A DNA stretch of 64,000 nt, taken from positions 5,118,501-5,182,500 of the forward strand of contig JAITYX010000033.1 of the NCBI GenBank assembly GCA_021018815.1, written 5' to 3'. Of this stretch, positions 36,942 through 48,202 are shown in pieces. Under the pieces are notes generated by a model. The model saw only the letters and a list, made by a program, of their open reading frames with translations. It did no database searches and was not told where the DNA came from. Numbering within the stretch: position 1 is the first letter of the stretch; every line of letters starts with the position of its first letter. The position numbers were made by a program, and so were the translations under genes. Source of the stretch: Talinum fruticosum (taxonomy: Eukaryota > Streptophyta > Magnoliopsida > Caryophyllales > Talinaceae).

Positions 36942-36962
36942 GAGAGAGAGAGAGAGAGAGAG
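36942..36962. repeat. (GA)n microsatellite
   Basis: About ten GA units within the Tourist-like element. Confidence 0.9.
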
Positions 36963-37251
36963 TCAGACGAGTGCTGACCGAGAGAAAACTCAGGTGCTGG
37001 TTGTCAGGTTTCTTTTTCCACCAATTTTCCTCCAGCTCTGAGAGAAAAATAAGCTTGCCAAAAATAAGATCATTTTCTGCCTAATTTTCCACCTAGATTT
37101 TTTTCTTTCCATTTTTCTTCAATCCGAAACACAAGAAAAAAAAATTATTTTCCAAATTTATTTTCTTTCCATATCATTTTCTAATCCAAACAGACCCTTA
37201 AGGTTTCCAGTACATTAAAGACGAATCATTACAGCAAATAGAAATTTAAGC

Positions 37252-37257
37252 TTTATT
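37252..37257 (-). terminator. Candidate polyadenylation signal of the PhzF-like gene
   Basis: The minus strand has AATAAA about 30 bp after the stop codon and before the Tourist-like element at 37197. Confidence 0.5.
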
Positions 37258-37286
37258 TCACATATACACCAATTGAAACTTGAAGA

Positions 37287-40200
37287 TCAAACTATGACAG
37301 AGCCTTCCATCACTGTGACAGCTTTTCCCTTAACTTTAATCCTGTTCTTTTGCCTGTCCAACTGCATCTCAACAATTCCACTTCGAGGGGATGCCTGGTA
37401 CATGTATGATATACCCTATCAATTTTTGTTAGAGATAACTTTTTCCTTTTTTTTTTTTTTGGGGAGGGGTTGGTGGGGAGGCAGGCCTTTAAAGGGCTAC
37501 TGTAAAGAGGTTTGGACCCAAGATAGGGGAGGTAGAGGAGACTAGATCCGGGCCAAAGCCCAACTCATTGTTCGCGGTACATTTCCCAATTAGGGAGAGG
37601 ACATCTCCTACAACATGCACTTAAAGATATCACAATTTGAAAATGGTCTAAATACCATCAAGCCAAAGCTTCTTTGGCAGTTCGACAGAGAAAATAGCGT
37701 AAGGAATATTTGGGGGAAAGGGGGAGGGGGCTATGGGATTACCGCATATGCAAGGAAGTCACACTTCTCAAGCTTCTTGGACCAATATACTGCAAGAGCA
37801 CAATGAGCACTACCACAAACAGGATCCTGCAATATCAACTAATTAGCTTCCTCAAGCTGTATATTAGTCATTTGAAAATGATAGTTCAACTTCTAATAAT
37901 AATGTAGATACGTTGGAGTGAAGACTAGGGATCACTAGTCACTGTAATGTATATTTGGAAAAAACAAGGAAAAGCGGAGTTACAGATTCAGCTTTAAAAT
38001 AGTGACAGCAATAGGAAAATCATGGCATATGGGACATCAGCTGCTAATGTGGACCAAGAACTTCCATGAGGCAAAAGCATTTGTATGCCCAACCCAACTT
38101 AGCATTTCGACTTCCCAGCTAGTGCCATTTTTGGGTCCCTTTTGCGAGTACCATCCCAAAAAGAACACAACCCTATTCATCAATTCCAGAAGTTAAATAC
38201 TTTATTGGCAAATAGAAGTAATGCATACCTTCATTGATTGATACTACCCGCATTTAATTCTTTGTCTATGAAACCTACCCAATCTATAATTGCAGTTTAG
38301 TCTTCGACAATTGAGGGCATTCTTGATAATTATGTATTTCCGGAACTTTCACCTAAAACTTGATCTCAGATCACTTACAGATGCAATAATACATAAGCAA
38401 CGTCCATCTTAAAGATGAAGATGACCGCATTTCCTAAATTAGAAAGAGACATCCAACTACTAAAATGCAACACAATACAGTTATTATAAGTCATTATGGT
38501 AACATTTGGATATGATAATATCATGGATCAGTTTTGATCAATGGAAACAAGAAAAAGGAGAGCTTTAGCTACAAATCCACAGGAGAAACAACAAAAAGAA
38601 AGTAATTGAAAGTATTTGAAAGACGAAGCAAAAACAGTCCAATTCCTTGTCCTAGTTTTTGTTTTAGTATTATAACCATAAGTATGTACTTCAACTTGGA
38701 TTATGGTGGTCAAAAGAAAAATACCACGCAAGAGCACAATGAGCACTAACTAAATCATTTTTTCCATTTTTATTTTATTTTAAAAAAGTCTTAACCTACA
38801 TACCTACCACATTCAGTTCTATTTCCACCAGCCCCATCAAATATATTATTCCCTCATTGGTCATTAATAGTGGGGATCCAGAAATTTGTTTGTAACACCC
38901 TGAAATTTCACCTACTAACATGCATCTTATGTGTAAATATAAGAATTGTTCCTGCGTTTAGAAATTTCATTTTCTGGACTCAATTTTATGAAATTTGTGG
39001 TAACTACCTACAATAGAATTAATATTCAAAAATTAATTAAAAATTAATCAAGAAGCAAAATTAAAAAAATAGCAAAAAGAAAATGAAATAGCCCCCTGAT
39101 GCTTATCGGATGGGGGCTGCCCCTGTTTTTCCAGCCACATAGCCAAAAAAAATCAGGAAGAGAGAAAGAGGTGAGAGAAGAAGAAGAAAAGAAGAAGAAG
39201 AATATGTTGTTGGACCTAAGCAATTAATTTTTGTGAGTAATTCTTTTCTTTTCTTCTAATCTAAAATTAGTTAGGGGAAGATTATGTTTAAAAATTCATG
39301 CTTGAATATGAGAATCCATGAATGGTTTAATGAATGCAATTGATGTTTTAGGGTTTAATAGAGTAGAATTTAATTTTCAATTAACTAGAAACCACCCTTT
39401 TTATGAGTATTTGTAATTGTTGGATTTTGTAAACTTTGATTGAATTAAACATGTATGAGATTGATAATAGTGCTCCTAATTGGATTAATAAGCATTAGAT
39501 TATGATTAATGTGCTTGAGGATTTGGGGTAGAACACTAAAACTGGTGGAAAGAAGGGTTATTTCAGATTAAAAGTATTTTTCGGCCACTTGTTTTATTTT
39601 TCTGGAATTATTGGCTTGGTGAAAATTTCTGAAATTTTTGCTATATGTTTTCTAGCAATTTCATGTAAAATTTTGTGAATTTTGGATGTAGTTTATGAGC
39701 TATGAATTTTTTAAGAGTTATTAGATGGAAATAATACAAACTTTGGGATATTGGCCAAATTTAATACGAACAATTTCCTTAACTACGAACAGAACGAACT
39801 TTTGGGGTATTTTACAATACCACAACACCACCGAAGTTTTATGGACGGGCGACTCCTCGAGAACGTGACGTGGCAAATTTTTAGGACACGTGTACAGCAG
39901 AGTCGATTTTTTACGAGATTTGTGAGATTTTAACTTTGCTTCTCTCTCTCTCTCCCCCTTCTTTCAACTATGCTTCTCTCTCTCGCTCTCCTCCCCCTCT
40001 CTCTCTCTCTCCTCCTCTCTCTCTCTCTCTCTCCCCGGCTTTCAAACCCAACACCAAGCCTCTCTCTTGACGGAAGCACTCTCTTCCGAGTAGCTTCGTC
40101 GCTCTCTTCCCCTGCTGTCTCTACTTTCAAACCCAACTCCAAGCAATAGAAACAGAGAGCAGGGAGCGAGGAGCGAGAGAAACAAAGAACGAGGGGACGA

Positions 40201-43200
40201 GAGAGGGATTGAGAGCAACGAGAGAGAGAGAGAGAGAGAGAAGAGCGAAGAGGGAGAGTGAGAATGAGAGAGAGGGCTAGAGAGCGATAGAAACAGAGCG
40301 AGGAACGAGGGGATGAGAGGACCGAGAGCAACGACACGAGAGAGAGAGAAGAGTGAAGAGGGAGAGTGAGAACGAGACGAGAGGGCTAGAGAGCGATAGA
40401 AACAAAGAGGAGGGAGTGAGAGAAACAGAGAACGAGGGGACGAGAGAGGGAAGAACGAGGGGACGAGGAAAGAGAGAGCCACCAGAGAGACAGACAGAGT
40501 GAGAGCGAGGCCGAGTAGAGAATGAGAGGCCGGGAGGCAGAGAGCGAGAGGAGGAGAACAACGGGCGATACGAGAGAAGGGGGACGAGAAGAGCAACGAC
40601 GAAGAAGAAATGGGAATGCAAGAGTCAAACTCTAAAATTAAAGATTTTTAAAGATTTTTTCTAAAAATAAGAAGAAAAAGATGGATGAGATGAAGAGAGA
40701 AGGTGGTTAATTACATTTAAACATCATTAATTTAAGGGAAAGTAAGCTTTTTGATTTTTTTAAATTCCTTGCTTAAGTGGAATTAAAATCTCACAAATCC
40801 AGTCAAACCCATGACTCCGCCGTACATGTGTCCCAAAAATTTATCACATCACATTCCCGATGAGTCGCCGCCCATAAAATTCGGTCGTGTTACGATATTG
40901 CAAAATACCCCCAAAGTTCGTTCTTTTCGCAGACCAAGGAAATTGTTCATATTAAATTTGACCAATACCCCTAAAGTTTGTATTATTCCCGTCCAATATT
41001 CCTTTTTTAAAAATAAAAAATTTGTCTTGTTTTGCATAATTTAGGATTGTTTACGTGGATATGGTAAAAATTAGCTTGGTGAGTGTTGTTTAAGCAATAA
41101 ATAGTAAGATACCTTAATTATGTGGGTTTTGGATTAAAATAACTTGTACTGTGGGGTATTGAACGTTTATATACCAAACTATAAAGTCGATCGATCATAC
41201 TCCGTACTTTGAGAGTGATTTTCCTTTCTAAACCACCACCGATTTAGGGGTGACAACTTGATTGTTTTATGACGTGTCAAGCTCGGAAAATGAGAATTAT
41301 TGTGCTACCCGTCACTAAATCGGTTATCATTCCCATTTTCTCAACGGAGCTATCGCCCCCTAAATCAATGGTAGTTTAGAAAACAAATCACCCCCAAAGT
41401 ACGGTGCATGATCGATTAATTTTATAATTTGTCATATAAACGTCTAATACCCCACAAGTGTATAATCGGTCAACTTTATAATTTGGTATATATTCAGATT
41501 TTTCAGAAATTATATAGATTTGAATTATGCATATTTTACTATATTATGATAATAGAATTTATATGAATTACGAATACAAGTTTCTTGAAAATTAATATTA
41601 TGTATTATGACTATGTGTTATATTTAAATGTCTTACCTTACACTATTACTCGTTGTGTTTAAGACCTATAGCCATAGAAGCGTTTGTCATTATATTCGGG
41701 TCTCCCATTGGGAAAGGTTTAACCAATCCCCTAGCATATGAATGTCGGCAGGTCGCTTAATGGGAAAGGTTTTAACCGATTCTCTCGGATATGAATGTAA
41801 GCTCATATGTTATGTTAGCTATGTGAGTCCTATGTTATGTTTGCTATGTGAGTCCCGGTCGCAAGGATTTCGACCTAAACTTGTTGGGATATGAATGTGA
41901 CTCCACAATTTATGTTACATGGACAGTTTGCGTCCTCCAAAGTTCACGTCCAGTTGGTACGATATGTTTGAGTCATAGTTGGTCAACTAGTAGGTACCAT
42001 ATGAATGAGGTGTGGTTGCTCGCTTCTAAGATATGTTTGTCACCCTTATGTTGTGATAGTTCTTTGTGTGGGTTATGGACTGATTTCCTCTAAGCTAAGC
42101 AACTTTGTCAACGTAAGAATATTATGATATGAGATAAATATGGATTCCGAACTTAGATTTGAAAGGTTTATGATATATGTAAGATTATGACATTTGATTT
42201 TAAGTATATATGTGGTTATTGGCTTTATATAAGGAAATAGCCGACGCGATTTCAACGAGTTTGTGATAGTTTATTATAGGAAAATTGGATGAAAATAAAT
42301 CAACTTTTAAGGCAATTGGATGAAAATAAGTCATTCTTTTTCTTGGATGTGAAGAATATGACCTTTAGGCGGTATTTATTTTTTCTATGTTAAATCACTA
42401 TCAAATTTGACCACATTTGACTCACCCGTAAATAGGATAGTACCTTTTAATACTTTAATGACATATGTACTAGATTTGGTGGTTCCTCTTTTTAATTTGG
42501 ATTACAGAGGGATTTTATCCGGCTTGGGGGATTTAACTTTGGAAAAAGGAAAGAAAATTAAGTGCATAATGTGACAAATTAAGTCTTGACCTATCTACCA
42601 AATTTCAAAAAGTCAAACAAATATAATGAGCCACCACTCATCTACCATATTAGCTTCCCATTGAGTCAAAGGTTGTCAAACTTGATGATTGTTTGATAAA
42701 AAAATATTCCCTAAAGGTCATACTTGTTCACGTCCAAGAAAAAAGAACGAGTTATTTTCGTCCAATTCGCCCAAGGTTTATTTTCATCCAATTTTCCTTT
42801 ATTATATTTACATATATATAAGCTTTTACAAATTTGAGACTTCCGGCTATAGTAAGGTAATTGTCTAACTTAGCGAACTTTGCTTTCTTTCGTGCTCAAG
42901 TGAAGATTAGGAGCCCAAGGACATGGTTGGTATGGGACAACTATTGCAACTTTAGTGAATAAATTAATAGCGTAGTTTGTTTAGAGACTTAAATGAAAAC
43001 GAGAGTATCCGAATTGTACGTGGAATGGGATAGACAAGACTGAGTTAGTCAAATTGCTCGTCTTATAATAATTATGCATACAATTTTGTTTATCTATCAA
43101 TGCAGAAGTATCTAAGCGATATGAACGAGAATTTGTGAAGTTATGCGCTAGAAAAATTTGTATTCATATATTACCTTTCATATGGTTCAAGTTTGAATGT

Positions 43201-45699
43201 TATATGCATTTATATGATTACGTATTAACCGGTTAATGTGCAAAGTGTAACGACAGGGAAGATAAGAATTATTCACTGGGTTCGGGGTGCTCATGACCTC
43301 ACCACCTTTTAGGTTTTGAAAGTTAAAGGGATCAAGGAAGCATCTAAGAAGGCCAACAAGTACCGACTTTTTGGAGACCCAAGTTAGGAAAGCGATCTTT
43401 GTTAATTTACTACTTGTTTATGCTTTAAACTATGTTGATAAACAAAACATGGATGTATTTTGCTTGGAGTTTATATAACCGCCAAAAATATGATTAAATA
43501 TGTATAAAAGTATATGTTTAGAATTAACCTGTCCGACTTTGGGTTAAATTATGTAAGACTTTCCCCGACACAAGTCGTTTAAAATGCTAATTAAGGTTAA
43601 GAAGTTACAATAGCCTTGTGGATGTTTCAAGTAGGACATCCACGATGATGACGCGCCTGACTTGTCTAGGTCGGGGAATTACATTGTTCATTTTCGCGAA
43701 ATTTCATCCTAAGACACAAGAGTGAGATCCTCACTCATAATGAAATATATCATCTATAGACCACGAATACTTAAAACAGCATGCAAACAGGCACATAAAG
43801 TTGAATGCAACTACTGAATGAGAAGAGTTGAAATAGAAAGTTGTGAGAGCATGACTTCATAAAGAGAGAAAACTACCCAGAATTTACAAGCACAATCCAC
43901 AATAATACCTCATTGATGCCCAACTTAGGACAGAAGAAACGACTGAAGAAGTCAAATCCAGAGCCTTGGGGAGCAAGTGCTGTTACGATCAAACCCCTAC
44001 CAGGGCAGTTTCGGATCTCGTCAAGCTGTGGTTGTAGCTCTGTAACAGCCTTTGCTGATGGCAAGAGAGCCTAGTAAAAGAGAACAAGTCACTTGTTCTT
44101 TTCTAACAAAGGAAATCTATAACTTAAATTCAAACTTCAAAATCTGGCCATCACATCAAACAAACATAACGTCGACATTCAGACAAAAAAGAAATGGACA
44201 GAGTTCAACGTACAAGAAGGTCATCTCCAGTGGTCTTCTGAACATCAATAACAGAAGCACCACCTAAAGCATTAGATACCAGTGAAGCCTCATTTGAGTT
44301 GCAGTTAGTTGAGGGAATAGAAGGAAAATCCAGTTCAATGAAAAATGGCTGCATGGCCTCAACATTTTCACAATGTGGTGAGCCTTGTGCTTTTGGTTCA
44401 ACCACTTTCTTGGCTGTCAAGATCCCAGAAAGAGTTGAAAATTCTATGGTACTTGCATTGATTAAATTAGATGTGAAACAAAAGTGTGCCGCAGCCAATG
44501 TTGCGTGGCCACAGAGTTCAACCTGCAGAATTCAGCATACTTCAATTTGAGTCCATCAGCACATCAAAGTTGACCAATAAAACATACCTAATAATGTTCA
44601 ACACTCCAAGACTGATGCCATCGATTTTTTCAATCATTCCGCTGTTCTTAGGTGAGTGGCGACATCTAGGTATTCTACAAAAAAATCTGTAAAGAAATAC
44701 TGCCCCCCTGCTCCAAATAATTTTTAAAAAACATTGACTAACCAACAAATCTCTATGTATATCAAGAAAAAGAGAAATGAGTAAGAGCCCCAGATTCCAA
44801 AGTGCAATTTAACCAACAAATCTAATAAGCCATGAAGGGACGGCAGGGGAACACCTCAATGAAGTTAGAAGCCAAAAAGTTGAAAATATCTAAGCCTACT
44901 TTTGCTCACAACCACATAAAAACCGGGAGGCAGGATTCAATTATGGTCAACAACTTTGTCATGGACATAAATTCACAGTAAACTTGCTTTAACAAACGAG
45001 AACTCTAGTTTGAAATACAAAGAACAACAACAAGAGCAAGAAGTGCAGGACCCTTTTTTTATCCTGCCAAAACCACACCATAAATTCCAAGATACAGAAA
45101 AACCAAGAGGGTTCCCTGCATGATATTACGATCAGCGAAAACAGAAATAAAATAGGGGCTAATCATAGAGAGGATTCAGACTCTTTCTTCCCAGAAAAGT
45201 GGGAAATGAACCCAAGAAAATATTAGTTCTTTAATTTCTCTTATTTTGCGTCCCCTCCATCAAATTGCAAGCAAAAGTCAACCTTAATTTCCACTCATAA
45301 CAATTAATATTAGGAAAATATATATGAAGGAAAAATTCAATACAAACAAAAGGGGAAGTGACAATAACCAGAAATGGGTTACCTCTGCAACGGGAGTGAA
45401 CCATCGCAGGTGAAAGCGAGCGTTAGGCGAGTCAGAAGACGGAATTGGAATGAGGAAACAAGTCTCAGAGATGTTAAATTCGGCGGCAAGGGATTGCAGC
45501 CAGTCATCTTCTCTCTCCTCCTCCAACAAGCAAACAGCAGCTGGGTTGCCCTTGAACTCACAATCAGTGAACGCGTCAACCTACTCAACGAGCAGGATGA
45601 GTGAGCTAACCTCATTTTAGAGTGAGAGAGACAGAGAGAGGAAGGGAGACCATATTTTCTTACCACAGCGTATTTGACCGGCTTCCTCGCTCTTCCCAT
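37287..45699 (-). CDS. PhzF-family (phenazine biosynthesis-like) protein, six exons
   Basis: Exons, in order: 45699-45664, 45580-45383, 44522-44214, 44070-43909, 37826-37743, 37394-37287. Codons number 12, 66, 103, 54, 28 and 35 plus stop, totalling 298 residues. Every junction is GT/AG and phase 0, and I found no stop. The start MGRARKPVKYAV joins VDAFTDCEFKGNPAAVCLLE in exon 2. Family landmarks follow: FNISET (the conserved catalytic Glu of PhzF), RWFTPVAE, LCGHATLAAAH, FSTLSGILTA, GFDFFSRFFCPKLGINE, DPVCGSAHCALA and SPRSGI. The end is VTVMEGSVIV. About 300 residues is normal for plant members. These are cytosolic dimers with the diaminopimelate-epimerase fold; the substrate in plants is unknown. 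It does not imply that the plant makes phenazine. Intron 4 is 6.1 kb because of a solo LTR. The reading is my own translation and was not checked against a transcript. Confidence 0.9.
37827..38886. other. Intron 4 of the PhzF-like gene, 5'-distal part
   Basis: AT-rich intron sequence between exon 5 and the inserted solo LTR. Apart from the small exon-5 duplicate I see nothing coding. Short frames here are chance. Confidence 0.6.
38725..38749 (-). other. Fragment of exon 5 duplicated in intron 4
   Basis: GCAAGAGCACAATGAGCACTA at about 38727-38747 is identical to 37792-37812 in exon 5 (minus-strand codons for SAHCALA). The flanks show only weak further similarity. It is too short to be an exon. 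Confidence 0.6.
39715..41003. mobile_element. Foldback element 1, long inverted repeats with a GA/CT-rich core
   Basis: The arms are about 210 bp (39727-39937 and 40780-40990, the second inverted). They share AATAATACAAACTTT, AAATTTAATAYGAACAATTT, GAACGAACTTTKGGGGTATT and TTTGTGAGATTTTAA. The core is pyrimidine-rich on the left and purine-rich on the right. Arms of this length suggest a Mutator-like element, but no 9-bp duplication is obvious. The 184-codon frame in the core is low-complexity Ser/Leu and not a gene. Confidence 0.75.
39938..40640. repeat. Polypyrimidine/polypurine core with a ~115-bp tandem duplication
   Basis: (CT)n runs lie at 39944-40033 and (GA)-rich sequence at 40150-40600. 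A unit containing GAGAGCAACGA ... AGGGAGAGTGAGAA ... GGGCTAGAGAGCGATAGAAA starts near 40210 and again near 40325. Strong purine asymmetry extends for over 400 bp. Confidence 0.75.
41143..41462. mobile_element. Foldback element 2 (MITE-like, ~320 bp)
   Basis: The arms of about 120 bp share GTGGGGTATTRRACGTTTATAT, CCGTACTTTGRGRGTGATTT and TTCTAAACYACCA-GATTTAGG. Spacer between the arms is about 70 bp. No coding. Confidence 0.75.
42271..42806. mobile_element. Foldback element 3 (MITE-like, ~540 bp)
   Basis: The arms of about 150 bp share GGAAAATTGGATGAAAATAA, TTTTTCTTGGAYGTGAA, TATGACCTTTAGG and TTTGACTCA-type stretches, the right arm inverted. The centre is AT-rich. No coding. Confidence 0.75.
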
Positions 45700-45742
45700 T
45701 TGGTTTGCCCGTGGGAGTGGATGTGCGCGCCCGTGAGCAGCC

Positions 45743-45750
45743 TTATATAA
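45743..45750 (-). promoter_or_regulatory. Candidate TATA box of the PhzF-like gene
   Basis: TTATATAA lies 44 bp upstream of the ATG. It would place transcription start roughly 30 bp downstream, giving a 5' leader of about 15-20 bp. Confidence 0.45.
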
Positions 45751-46072
45751 ACCGTTGAATGATTCCCCCAGAGGACCTTCACGAGCGGTATCGTTCTCTT
45801 CGTAGTCGCTTCTCCCTGCTATCCAAGACCTCAATTGATTTGGTCCTCCCTGCTGAGGTTGGGCTTGATCACATGAGATGGGTGCGGAATGTACATCTAC
45901 CCATAGAACACATTGTGTACCCTAAAAGCTGAAATAAAAGGGAGTTGAAAAGTTGGATTTAAAAAAAGAAAAAAATGTCATTAGTAAGATTTAAACATCC
46001 AGCTTCACATTTGCATCATACAACACTCACCAATTCATCTACCAAATTTTATCTATAATTATATGCTATATA
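45751..46072. other. Upstream region of the PhzF-like gene
   Basis: Non-coding sequence between the TATA box and the T-rich segment. It becomes A-rich after 45930. The minus-strand frame extending to 45834 reads through the promoter and is not supported. Confidence 0.5.
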
Positions 46073-48202
46073 GTGAGAGAAACGCCTCTCTAGAGAGAGA
46101 TGCTCTTGTTTTTCCGGTCCCCCAAAGTGAAGAAACATGCAAACCCCTCTCTTGCCCTAGTCGCTCTCTACTTCCCGCCTTTAATCCATGTCTTTGCTTC
46201 TCGATTCTTCCTCAATTCGCCCCTTGTTTTTCTTCTTCTCTTCATTTTATTGGTCTTTATCACAAGTTTTGGGTTAATTTTCATGAAAATTTTGGGCGTC
46301 TTTCGTGGGTTGTTGGTGGTGTGGATCTCGGATTTGGTGCTCGGATTACGATCGATTTTATGGATAAGAATGGATGGCCCCGATGTCTAGCCGATTCCTT
46401 GCCGGTTTTCTCAATTTCGTGATTGGCTTCAAACCCCGGATATGTATTGTTGTGATATTGTTGATTCCAGCGTCTACGTAACCTCTTTGTTCACCCAATT
46501 CGGGTACTTCTCGCAATCTTCCGGTCCACATGGCTTCACAACAGTATATGGTTCTTGCTCCTTTCTCTTTCCTTCATCCTTCTCCCCTTTTCCCGACTTT
46601 ATCATAGTAAGGCATACCTTGTATGTGTGATCTTTTGTTAGGATCTAAATGAACCTGTTTCTATTTGTGCCGGACTTAATTGCTACTTCCATGAGTCTTC
46701 GCTTGTTCATATTCGATCAATTTGGATTGTTATTGTTGGTGTTTTGTTAATTATAGTTATTTATTTATGGGATGAATTTTGGGACAATTGTTTGGATCTG
46801 TCTCCTTTTATTTGGTGCGTAATTTTTGTTGGTTTTTTTGTCCCATCATTAGTTTATCTTCTAGATGGTTATCTTTTTGGTACTCGGCTTTTCTTTGATT
46901 TCTATGGCATGGCTTCTGTTTTGTTAAGATTTTTTCAAATTTCTCGGCTCATTTGGAGTCGTTTCCTTCGGTTTATTGCTAAGAATTTCGTCATTCAATT
47001 GAGATTAGTGGACTCTGTTTCTTGTTGTTTTAGGATCTCTTTGTTTCTTTTCTTGTTGGTTTGGTCTATGTTATTAAGGTGAGTTACTTTCATCCGCTTG
47101 CCTTTAGATGGGTTTTTGGTTGGTTCGGTCTTGTATGTTTATGGTATTCTTTCTGTTTTGTTTAGTGTTCTCCAGTCTATCATGACATTTGGAGTTATCC
47201 TTGGTTGTTCTATCATTTTCTTCTCGATTCCGGGCATTGGTTTTGGTTTTTATTGAACGGCTTTCCTTCTCTTTGGGTTATTTTAGGTTCAGCTTGTTTT
47301 CATTTACGATTTTTTTTGTCAACAACGGTGTTATTTTTCACCTCGTTTGGTTATCATCTTGTGCCACTTGGTTACTATTTTGTACTAGTGGAGCCGATTA
47401 TGGTGAGCCTTATATAGTTGGGTCTTGCTTTGTCTTTATCACCTCTAGTGAGTTTGTGTCCTATGATGGGTACATTCTCTTTCACGAGATGGTTTGCGAT
47501 CGCTTTGCTAAAGTGATTATCATTTTTAGTGCTTCTTTGTTTACTATGATGGTGCTTTTGACTTCTTGTGTTGCCCCCTCCTCGAGTCTGGATGATAGAG
47601 AAGGTTTTCTTCTCTTTTGATTATTTTAGCTATGTTTGTTTACAATTACAACTATTTTGTTGGCAATAGTGTTATTCATCACCTTGTATGGTTAACAATT
47701 TGTTCCGATGAAGTTGCTTTTGGCGGAGTCTCTTTACTCGGGGTCCCGAAATTTATTGTTTTTCCCTCATGATTTTGTGTCTTATGATTAATCCCGACAA
47801 TTGCTATGCAATCTATTACTATCTAGGTGTCTTTTATTTATATTTTGGTTTGGTCTCGAGATTGAAAATCATATGGTTTAGGATGGTTTTGGCTTTTCCC
47901 GTTAATTATTTTATAATGCTAAGTAAGGTGTATGTGTCTGGTTGGAATTTTTCACGAGGTTATTGTTTATCATTGTTATTTGGGATTTAATAGAAACATT
48001 ATGAATTTCTCTCGCTTCTTATGGGTTAATTTTTCTTTTCTTTGGGTTGTTCTATCTTATGTTCTTCTTTTTAATGGGTTGTTTTTGTTGTCCACGTTTT
48101 GGTACTATGGCTATATTTTGAGTTTATTGACGATTTGTTCACCTAACGGATTTACGTCTGGCCAAGGTTTGTTTTTCAAGGATGATGATCATTGTTATAT
48201 TA
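46073..48202 (+). other. T-rich segment, possible 5' part of the LINE split by Copia-2
   Basis: It begins with GAGAGAAACGCCTCTCTAGA, reminiscent of plant LINE 5' ends. T strongly outnumbers A on the plus strand for 2.1 kb. The open frames (for example 47189-47620, 143 codons) are Phe/Leu/Ser-rich and match nothing I know. Its right border joins the LINE at 61817 across the Copia-2 target duplication. I cannot find a clear endonuclease in it, so the LINE assignment is tentative. Confidence 0.4.

Larger units (their letters stand above)
35597..37197. mobile_element. Tourist-like (PIF/Harbinger) non-autonomous element
   Basis: Left end GGCCCTGTTCGAACC; right end, inverted, GGGTCTGTTTGGATTAG. 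Both continue into TTAGAAAAT...GGAAA. TTA flanks each side (35594-35596 and 37198-37200). The GGGYCTGTTYGR terminus with a TTA duplication is the signature of Tourist-type elements. No transposase is visible. It is long for a MITE (1.6 kb), partly because of the nested element at 35712-36523. It ends 90 bp downstream of the PhzF-like stop codon. Confidence 0.75.
38892..43683. mobile_element. Solo LTR (gypsy, TGTAACACCC type) inside intron 4
   Basis: It starts TGTAACACCCTGAAATTTC and ends CGGGGAATTACA, with TTGTT on both sides (38887-38891 and 43684-43688). Subtracting three foldback elements leaves roughly 2.6 kb, close to the other TGTAACACCC solo LTR (13079-15571), with which it shares end structure but little alignable sequence. 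No gag or pol. It lies cleanly within an intron, so splicing could remain possible. Confidence 0.8.

Noticed and set aside
40042..40596. 184-codon minus-strand frame, the second-longest in the window
   Set aside because: It is a Ser/Leu/Pro/Arg low-complexity translation of the GA/CT-rich core, with parallel long frames in other phases.
45379..45834. 151-codon minus-strand frame overlapping the start of the PhzF-like gene
   Set aside because: It reads through promoter, exon 1 and intron 1. Only the MGRARKPVKYAV part is real, and exon 2 uses another frame.
47189..47620. 143-codon plus-strand frame and its neighbours at 46063-48228
   Set aside because: The composition follows the T-rich DNA; there is no recognisable domain, no shared start context and no conserved motif.
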